27,974 bases of DNA from Candidatus Altarchaeota archaeon (GTDB lineage Archaea > Altiarchaeota > Altiarchaeia > IMC4 > QMZM01), in the NCBI GenBank assembly GCA_018897475.1, contig JAHIKS010000131.1, positions 1 through 27,974 of the forward strand, read 5' to 3'. The translations under genes and the position numbers were made by a program. Each line of letters opens with the position of its first letter. Position 1 is the stretch's first letter. The notes below the pieces were generated by a model. It was not told where the DNA came from. It made no database searches and worked only from the letters and a program-made list of their open reading frames with translations. This document shows positions 22,761 through 27,974 of this stretch, one piece after another.

Positions 22761-23462
22761 GTGATACGTGATTCAGAATACCTGGAAAGGATAATTCCCG
22801 TCATAGATATACGGGGGGGCGTTGCTGTTGGGGCAAAGGGCGGCAACAGAAATGAGTACATGCCTCTTGAAAGCGTTATTTCTGATTCTCCCGACCCGGT
22901 CGAGATTGCAAAATCTTATGAAAAGAACGGCTTCCGGGAGATATATATTGCTGACCTTGACGGCATCATTGACGATAACCCCAATATAGACATCCTGAAG
23001 GAGATAACCTACAAGACCACAATCAGGGCGATGGTTGACATAGGTATCTGGGATGTAGAAAGACTCAGGACCCTTTCGAGGCTTAAGCCCATAATAGCTA
23101 CTGAGACCTTCACGTCCCTGAATCTCCTGGAGATTCCCGGTGAATTCATCCTCAGCATTGATACCCGGGATGGCAAGCTGATATGCGAGATGAACATGGA
23201 CCTTGACAGGTTCATCGACATCGTTATCAGGGACAGCGGCAGAATCAATGAGATAATCCTCCTCGACCTGGCGAGAGTTGGCATGTCTGAGGGCCCCAAC
23301 CTTGAGCTCTGCAGGCACGTCCTTGAGAGAATACCCGACAAGAAGATTATCTACGGCGGGGGCGTCAGGAACCTGTCCGATATATGTTCCCTGTTCCAGA
23401 TTGGAATCTCAAGGGTTCTCGTGGGTAGGCTAATCCATGAGGGCGGAATTTTTAAGCCCTGA
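22761..23462 (+). CDS. HisA/HisF-related TIM-barrel protein (methanofuran-associated)
   Basis: A 233-residue beta/alpha-barrel protein related to HisA and HisF but in the branch found with H4MPT/methanofuran genes. The opening IIPVIDIRGGVAVGAKGGNR matches, with Asp at the HisA catalytic-like position; AKGGNRNEYMPL is the substrate-loop signature of this branch. Further, EIYIADLDGI at strand 2, LSIDTRDGKL at strand 5 region and the phosphate loop IIYGGGVRNLSD then VLVGRLIHEGGI. The classic HisA positions for histidine synthesis are not fully present, and no his genes are near. The GTG at 22761 gives the standard N-terminus; no ATG is available upstream in frame. Its precise reaction is undetermined; a role in making the furan or pterin part is inferred from context. 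Confidence 0.88.
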   Translation: MIRDSEYLERIIPVIDIRGGVAVGAKGGNRNEYMPLESVISDSPDPVEIAKSYEKNGFREIYIADLDGIIDDNPNIDILKEITYKTTIRAMVDIGIWDVERLRTLSRLKPIIATETFTSLNLLEIPGEFILSIDTRDGKLICEMNMDLDRFIDIVIRDSGRINEIILLDLARVGMSEGPNLELCRHVLERIPDKKIIYGGGVRNLSDICSLFQIGISRVLVGRLIHEGGIFKP

Positions 23463-23491
23463 GCAACCATTTTCCATCTGTTTGTGCTAGT

Positions 23492-23528
23492 AAACACTTC
23501 CAGTTGATGTGTTTGGTGTTCGGAACAC
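23492..23528. repeat. Two nested-type palindromes between convergent genes
   Basis: AAACAC (23493-23497 region) pairs with GTGTTT (23509-23514), and GTGTTC (23516-23521) pairs with GAACAC (23523-23528) around a single G. These lie in the 190-base gap between two convergent genes and may mark transcript ends. No gene is visible in the gap. Confidence 0.4.
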
Positions 23529-23652
23529 TTATAATGCCTAATTTTTCAACTGTCAACCGTCGGAAACAGTTATCTATGCGAGAATTTGTATAAATGTGGG
23601 GATTCGGGGGTGAATTTTCTCATATTTGAATTGCAACCCATGTTGAACTCTA

Positions 23653-26124
23653 TCAGGGTTCGTCGAATTGCAATTCAGGGATTACGGGTTCTGAAAGATA
23701 ATCTTTTATCTCATTCAAAAAGATCGACTCTCTGTTTTTCTGTGTGTAAATGTAAACACCTTCCTTGCTTCTCGTCAGCGCAACGTAGAAGAGCCGCCTT
23801 TCAGCATCAAGCTTGTTTTCAGTCTTTGCAGATTCGCTCTTCACGATGTCGAAGACTGAATTATCGATTATCTCAGAGGGAAAGCCGTAGGTCCCTGAGG
23901 TAACATCAAGGATTATAACGTATTTCGCCTCCTGCCCCTTGCATCTATGGGCGGTATTGAATCTGACACCTACATAACCCTCGCTGGTGCACTTGATTTT
24001 AAGATTATCAAAGATTGTATCTCCAAATCTGAATCGGGATATCACCATGATATCCTCCATCGGAACCGAGTTATTAACCAATTCCTTGATGATACAGAAG
24101 GCGTGCTCGTATTGCTCTTTTTTGTATTCTTGCCACTTTAGGTGTGGCTGGAATTCACAGAGGATTATGGCTCTTTCATTGTCGGAGAAGGCTTTCACTA
24201 GTTTATCCACCCGTTCTTTGTTATGGGATATAAGCTGGTTAGATGCCGCAACTATCGTCTTTGAACATCTATAATTCCACTCTAAAAATGTTTTCTCAGG
24301 ATATGAGAAACAATCTTCAAACTCTATGAAGAACCTTACCTCTGATCCTGCGAAGGCGTATATGCTCTGCCAGTCGTCTCCAACACAGAACAGCTTAGTA
24401 TCGCTGTCATCACCTACCAATGCCTTAATTAACTCGACTTTCTGGTTTGAAACGTCCTGGAATTCATCGACCAAGACGTGATCGTATCGGTTCTTATATT
24501 TTTCCCTTTTCTTTTTGGCTAGCTTAATAGCTCTGTTAATCATGTCTTCAAAGTCGATCTCATTGTTTTTCTTAAGAGATTTCTGGTATGCCTTGTAGAT
24601 TGACAATCCCATCTTTGCAAAGACCTTCCTCTGTGTGTCGGGGAGTTTGCTAATCCTTGACCTTAATTTGTCGGGTGATATGTGATTTGATTTTGCTAAA
24701 TTTATAAACGTCGAGAACATTTCAGATACCTTATCGCAAGTTTCCTTGAATCCATACACTCTTTCCACTAGTTCCTCATAAGTCAACTCCTTCATAGAGA
24801 CATTTTTTTCCATTAGCTTTTCTTTTAGAATAGTCTCAAGCTGCCCGCCTCTCTTTTGGTATTCGAATGTTTCAATCAGAACTTTCTCATGGTTGCTGAA
24901 CTGCTCCCTTGCCCACTTCATCTTTTCATGATATCTTTTCTTGCTCATCTCAAACCATGGGGGAATGTTGCCTTTCTCATCCACCCCCCAGTGCTCGATG
25001 TAGAGGCCATAGTCTGGAAGATAGAAGTCAGGCCTATAGGGTCCATAAGAATCACCCGTATCAGCCCATCGTGCCACATCCTCGTAAACGAACTTTACAT
25101 TGTTTCTGAAAAGAAAGTTTGCAATATCTCTCTCTGAGAATGATTTTACCCTCTCAACGCTCAGAGTTGTATACTGTTTGTTTCTCATGTAATGGTAATA
25201 CTCCTCTTTCTCACTAAATGATGCTTCATCTAATTCCTCATCTAAGTATCTGGAAAAATACTCGCTTAGGAGATTTTTTAAGCGTTTGTTTTTTCTCAGT
25301 TTAAGAAAAATATCGCGGATTCTTTTTTCGCTCTTATTTTTAGTCAGAACTATAGGGCGTTCGGCTAAATTTTCATTAATGATTGAAAGACCAAAAGAAT
25401 GAAAGGTCCGGACCTCTACTGAGTCAACATTATAGTCACTCTTTAGCCTCTTATCTACTTCTTTTGCTGCTTTTCTGTTAAAAGCCAACGCCAGAATTCT
25501 TTCCGATGCTATTCTATCCTTCCTTCTTAGGAGATACACTATTCTTGCGGTAAGGACAGCCGTCTTCCCCGAACCCGCGCCTGCGATAACCAGGTTGTGT
25601 TTGTCGTCCTTTACTATCGCCAGCCTTTGCTGCTTGTCCAGGGAGCGCTCTAAGCCATCGTCCTTACCGTCAAAGAATGACTTATGAGTTTTTAATCTCT
25701 CCCTGATGAAATTCTCATTGTAGTTTTTGATTACTTCCCTCTTTTCGTTCATTAGCGAGTATAACTTCTCGGCCTGAGAGAATTCTCCCTTCTTTAGGAA
25801 TATCCTAAGTTTAGTCAATTCCCTGAAAATGGTAGAGTATTCATCGAATTGTTTCATTAGCTTGTGAAACCTCTGGCTGGTCAAGTATCCGTTTGATTTC
25901 TCTATATCCAAAACTTCATCCAATAGGGATTTACCCTTCATGAAGAGAGAAAGTTTATCTAGTATAAGCTTCCTGAGTTTTTTCAGGAAGACTAATGCGC
26001 TTGAGAAAAAAAGAAGGAGAATGATAAGACTCATAAATGAGAGGTTAACTAGTCTCAGATAATGAATTAGCAACAGCCCCACAAGGAACAATATTACTCC
26101 CACACTAACTTTATATCTGTCCAT
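23653..26124 (-). CDS. UvrD/helicase IV-like helicase with membrane anchor and nuclease-like insert
   Basis: An 823-residue superfamily 1 helicase. The first 50 residues contain two hydrophobic helices (about 7-24 and 29-47), then a coiled region (50-150). Walker A AGAGSGKTAV begins at 181; LALAFNRKAAKEV and VRTFHSFG follow; Walker B HVLVDEFQDVSNQ, GDDWQSIYAFAGSE (motif III), WNYRCSKTIV (IV), NTAHRCKGQEAKYVI (V) and RLFYVALTRSKEGV (VI) are all intact. Between them at about 330-435 is an insert with YRPDFYLPD and YIEHWG, then KVLIETF, reminiscent of a PD-(D/E)XK nuclease-like core, as in helicase IV relatives; the catalytic Lys is not at the usual spacing. Membrane anchoring is unusual for a DNA helicase. 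The gene is divergent from the DUF488 cassette. Confidence 0.9.
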   Translation of the reverse strand: MDRYKVSVGVILFLVGLLLIHYLRLVNLSFMSLIILLLFFSSALVFLKKLRKLILDKLSLFMKGKSLLDEVLDIEKSNGYLTSQRFHKLMKQFDEYSTIFRELTKLRIFLKKGEFSQAEKLYSLMNEKREVIKNYNENFIRERLKTHKSFFDGKDDGLERSLDKQQRLAIVKDDKHNLVIAGAGSGKTAVLTARIVYLLRRKDRIASERILALAFNRKAAKEVDKRLKSDYNVDSVEVRTFHSFGLSIINENLAERPIVLTKNKSEKRIRDIFLKLRKNKRLKNLLSEYFSRYLDEELDEASFSEKEEYYHYMRNKQYTTLSVERVKSFSERDIANFLFRNNVKFVYEDVARWADTGDSYGPYRPDFYLPDYGLYIEHWGVDEKGNIPPWFEMSKKRYHEKMKWAREQFSNHEKVLIETFEYQKRGGQLETILKEKLMEKNVSMKELTYEELVERVYGFKETCDKVSEMFSTFINLAKSNHISPDKLRSRISKLPDTQRKVFAKMGLSIYKAYQKSLKKNNEIDFEDMINRAIKLAKKKREKYKNRYDHVLVDEFQDVSNQKVELIKALVGDDSDTKLFCVGDDWQSIYAFAGSEVRFFIEFEDCFSYPEKTFLEWNYRCSKTIVAASNQLISHNKERVDKLVKAFSDNERAIILCEFQPHLKWQEYKKEQYEHAFCIIKELVNNSVPMEDIMVISRFRFGDTIFDNLKIKCTSEGYVGVRFNTAHRCKGQEAKYVIILDVTSGTYGFPSEIIDNSVFDIVKSESAKTENKLDAERRLFYVALTRSKEGVYIYTQKNRESIFLNEIKDYLSEPVIPELQFDEP

Positions 26125-26295
26125 CTCTACAACGATTTAACAATGAAACCCCAACCGATTGATTATGGGATTCCGACAAGATAAGGCAGTGTCCATCGCC
26201 AGAATCTGACTTCTATTTATTCCCATGTTCTCCAAATGTATAGTGAATATCTGCTATTTGGCAGGCCCTAAATTGGAGAATTAATTAGAAATAGA

Positions 26296-26787
26296 ATGGC
26301 AGAAAATACAACAATCTACACAATCGGTCACAGTAATGTTGACATTCAGGAATTTCTAGGTTTGCTGAGAGATAATGGTATTGAGGTTTTAGTGGATGTC
26401 AGAAGTGTTCCTTTTAGCAAGTATGCTACTCAGTTTAACAGAGAAAACATAGAAAAAGAATTGAAGAAATCGGGCATTGAGTATGTCTTCATAGGCGATG
26501 TGCTTGGCGGAAAACCGGATGATACAAGCTGTTATATTAACGGAAATGTAATCTATGAAAAGGTTATGGGTAAACAATGGTATCAGGAAGGTATATCAAA
26601 GCTGATAGGAATTGCAAACAGAAGAAAGACGGCCATAATGTGCAGCGAGGAGAATCCAAACAAATGCCACAGAAATCTTCTAATAAGTCAGAGCTTATTA
26701 AGGGGGTGGCTAACCGTTCTTCATATACGTGGAAACGGTGATATTGAAGAGGCAAAACGCGATTCAATTCAGGTAACATTGCAGTAG
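26296..26787 (+). CDS. DUF488 family protein (first copy)
   Basis: DUF488 proteins are small, widespread and without settled function; they recur in defence-type neighbourhoods. The 163-residue protein has the family landmarks: IYTIGHSN near the N-terminus, VDVRSVPFSKYATQF (33-47), GDVLGGKP, and CSEENPNKCHR (116-126), where paired Cys/His suggest a metal or reactive-thiol site. It is the classic YeaO-type layout. A possible TATA-like sequence CCTAAATT lies about 20-28 bases before the ATG. The next gene begins one base after its stop codon, so the three genes form one tight operon with the dual-OB gene. Confidence 0.9.
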   Translation: MAENTTIYTIGHSNVDIQEFLGLLRDNGIEVLVDVRSVPFSKYATQFNRENIEKELKKSGIEYVFIGDVLGGKPDDTSCYINGNVIYEKVMGKQWYQEGISKLIGIANRRKTAIMCSEENPNKCHRNLLISQSLLRGWLTVLHIRGNGDIEEAKRDSIQVTLQ

Positions 26788-26788
26788 A

Positions 26789-27223
26789 ATGGATTTATAC
26801 ACCATAGGATTTACGAAAAAGACAGCAAATGAGTTTTTTGAAATATTGAAAAAAAATGAGGTAGAACAGATAGCCGACATAAGGCTAAATAATACGTCAC
26901 AGCTAGCAGCTTTTACAAAGAAGGATGATTTGGAGTACTTTCTGGATGAATTATGTGACATAGATTATTATCACTTTGATTTTCTTGCACCGACTAAGGA
27001 AATCAGAGATGAGTATAACGAGGGAAAGGACTGGGATAGATATACGGAAACGTATGTTGACCTACTGGATAAAAGGGAGATACTAAAAAAACTTGATAGG
27101 AAATTCTTTGAAAAAAGAACGTGCTTCCTTTGCAGTGAATCCTCTCCAGAATACTGTCACAGGAGATTATTGGTGGAGTATCTGAAAAGACATTGGAAAG
27201 ATGTTGAGATAATACATCTCTAA
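26789..27223 (+). CDS. DUF488 family protein (second, diverged copy)
   Basis: A second DUF488 protein of 144 residues. The motif series LYTIGFTKKTANEFF, IADIRLNNTSQLAAF (29-42), HFDFLAPTKEIRDEY and CSESSPEYCHRR (115-126) matches the second subtype of the family, distinguished by RLNNTSQLAAF in place of RSVPFSKYATQF. It starts one base after the preceding stop and ends one base before the next start, indicating translational coupling. The two copies differ enough to be old paralogues with separate roles, for example subunits of one complex. Function unknown. Confidence 0.9.
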   Translation: MDLYTIGFTKKTANEFFEILKKNEVEQIADIRLNNTSQLAAFTKKDDLEYFLDELCDIDYYHFDFLAPTKEIRDEYNEGKDWDRYTETYVDLLDKREILKKLDRKFFEKRTCFLCSESSPEYCHRRLLVEYLKRHWKDVEIIHL

Positions 27224-27224
27224 A

Positions 27225-27893
27225 ATGCTAAAACGGTTGATAATTACCGATCTTACACGTATGGGAGAACCGCGGGTTTGTATCTTTGGTGTTGACGAAG
27301 AGGGGAATGCCATAAGACCTGTGCTTCCTGAGGGGATAAGTGAGGATTACGCTAAGGAGAATAACATCGGGCCATTTAATGAGATTGAGTTCGATCTCGC
27401 CCCACCCCATAGGTTAAAGGCGCCCCACCTTGAGGATTGGTGGCTGAATCCAAAGCATAAACCGAAATTTATAAGAAAACTTTCTTTAGATGAACAAAAA
27501 GATTTTCTGGAAAAGATAAAGGATAACTCTGTCAAAGATATTTTTGGTGCAGAGATTCATGAATCCCACTATGTGAATGAAAGGGAGGGTAACAGATCCT
27601 TAGGTACAGTAGAGACTAAGGACGTTGGATCTATTGATTATTCACATAAAAAAGAGGGGAAATTCAATTACAGGATGAGATTTTTGGATGATGGTATCCA
27701 CTATGATCTCCCAGTTACTGATTTGCTCTTTAGAAATTATTGTGATTACTTAAGGGTGCATGAACGCCTAGAACCCAAGATTATCAGTGCGGATTTATCA
27801 TATAAACTCAGTAATGCTTTGGTCTTCCTTAGAATTGTAGATGGTCGCGTAGATTTCCCCAGAAATGGTCGTGAACTTTCCCCACCTTTTTAG
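27225..27893 (+). CDS. Dual-OB-domain-like protein
   Basis: A 222-residue protein that resembles the dual OB-containing proteins often found beside DUF488 genes; I recognise it from its opening LIITDLTRMGEPRVCIFGVD, then IRPVLPEGI, PFNEIEFDL, a HLEDWW motif and a second beta-rich half with VTDLLFRNYCDYL and LVFLRIVDGR. OB folds bind nucleic acid or nucleotides. The C-terminus is odd: family members as I recall them continue past LRIGL-type strand with a final WC/LQV segment, whereas this ends PRNGRELSPPF, so a late frameshift or natural variant is possible. Its final codons form the left arm of the inverted repeat that covers the next gene's ribosome site. Confidence 0.65.
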   Translation: MLKRLIITDLTRMGEPRVCIFGVDEEGNAIRPVLPEGISEDYAKENNIGPFNEIEFDLAPPHRLKAPHLEDWWLNPKHKPKFIRKLSLDEQKDFLEKIKDNSVKDIFGAEIHESHYVNEREGNRSLGTVETKDVGSIDYSHKKEGKFNYRMRFLDDGIHYDLPVTDLLFRNYCDYLRVHERLEPKIISADLSYKLSNALVFLRIVDGRVDFPRNGRELSPPF

Positions 27894-27951
27894 GTAGCTC
27901 TAATCACAGTCTGTGATTAGGGCGATAACCTTGATAAGCAAAAAAAGGTGG
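27882..27951. repeat. Two-layer inverted repeat covering the next gene's ribosome site
   Basis: Outer arms CCACCTTTTT (27882-27891) and AAAAAGGTGG (27942-27951), ten perfect bases; inner arms GCTCTAATCACA (27897-27908) and TGTGATTAGGGC (27912-27923), eleven pairs plus one G-T around a three-base loop. The outer right arm contains GGTGG, the likely ribosome site of the gene starting at 27955/27958. It could be a terminator hairpin, but the ribosome site inside suggests control of translation. Confidence 0.65.
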
Positions 27952-27957
27952 ATTATG

Positions 27958-27974
27958 ATGCGACAACTCTATGA
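27958..27974 (+). CDS. Start of a further gene cut by the window end
   Basis: ATG codons at 27955 and 27958 are followed by codons reading RQLY without a stop up to the window end. GGTGG lies six bases before the second ATG. Too little is present to identify it; its position suggests it belongs to the DUF488/dual-OB operon. Confidence 0.3.

Noticed and set aside
22761..23462. Histidine biosynthesis HisA
   Set aside because: The AKGGNRNEYMPL signature and the neighbouring methanofuran genes fit the HisA/F-related branch better, and no his genes are near.
1..27974. CRISPR array or cas genes
   Set aside because: No regularly spaced repeats were seen; the only Cas12-related gene is TnpB.

Overview
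The window looks like about 28 kb of an archaeal chromosome, probably from a euryarchaeal lineage that uses methanofuran/tetrahydromethanopterin C1 chemistry (methanogen, ANME or Archaeoglobus-like; I cannot name the genus). The evidence is a methanofuran biosynthesis operon (MfnD-type ATP-grasp ligase, MfnF-type ASKHA enzyme, a HisA/HisF-related protein next door), archaeal forms of triosephosphate isomerase, thymidylate synthase, SMC and HerA, a DUF99 protein, TATA-like boxes about 25-30 bases before many leaderless starts, occasional GGTGA/GGAGGT ribosome sites, and tRNA genes without an encoded CCA.

Layout. (1) 1-1790: a small unrecognised gene and an intact TnpB nuclease gene whose 3' end is rich in stems, as expected of an IS605-type element with an omega RNA. 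(2) 1793-3311, minus strand: aroA and a 4-oxalocrotonate tautomerase-like gene. (3) 3345-5863: an AT-rich insert-like block with a two-gene minus-strand operon (GHKL/Hsp90-type ATPase and a three-helix membrane protein) and a long perfect inverted repeat upstream. (4) 5864-13251: mostly core genes: HerA-like ATPase, a tiny Cys-rich protein plus ArsP/DUF318-type permease, DUF99, argJ, purF preceded by a strikingly structured leader, then thyA and tpiA. (5) 13321-14543: a membrane coiled-coil protein overlapping a KaiC-like ATPase. (6) 14586-15005: tRNA-Gly(UCC) and tRNA-Gln(UUG) with a 54-residue Cys/His-rich gene between them. (7) 15011-19911: CaCA antiporter and SMC on the minus strand, and a methyltransferase-like gene. 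(8) 19906-23462: the mfnF, mfnD, membrane protein, Lrp regulator operon (minus strand) with a divergent HisA/F-like gene. (9) 23653 to the end: a second accessory block: a membrane-anchored UvrD/helicase IV-type helicase with a nuclease-like insert, divergent from a tightly packed DUF488, DUF488, dual-OB-like operon that continues off the window.

Two signals cut across genes. The palindrome GAATTC occurs about 42 times by my count, roughly five times expectation, nearly all in the core blocks and absent from blocks 1, 3 and the last 2 kb. A 15-base motif (AAAGTTAGGCACTAC) occurs exactly at three unrelated places, with a diverged fourth copy. The best candidates for an undescribed system are the GHKL ATPase/membrane pair, the helicase/DUF488/DUF488/dual-OB cassette, and the structured purF leader.
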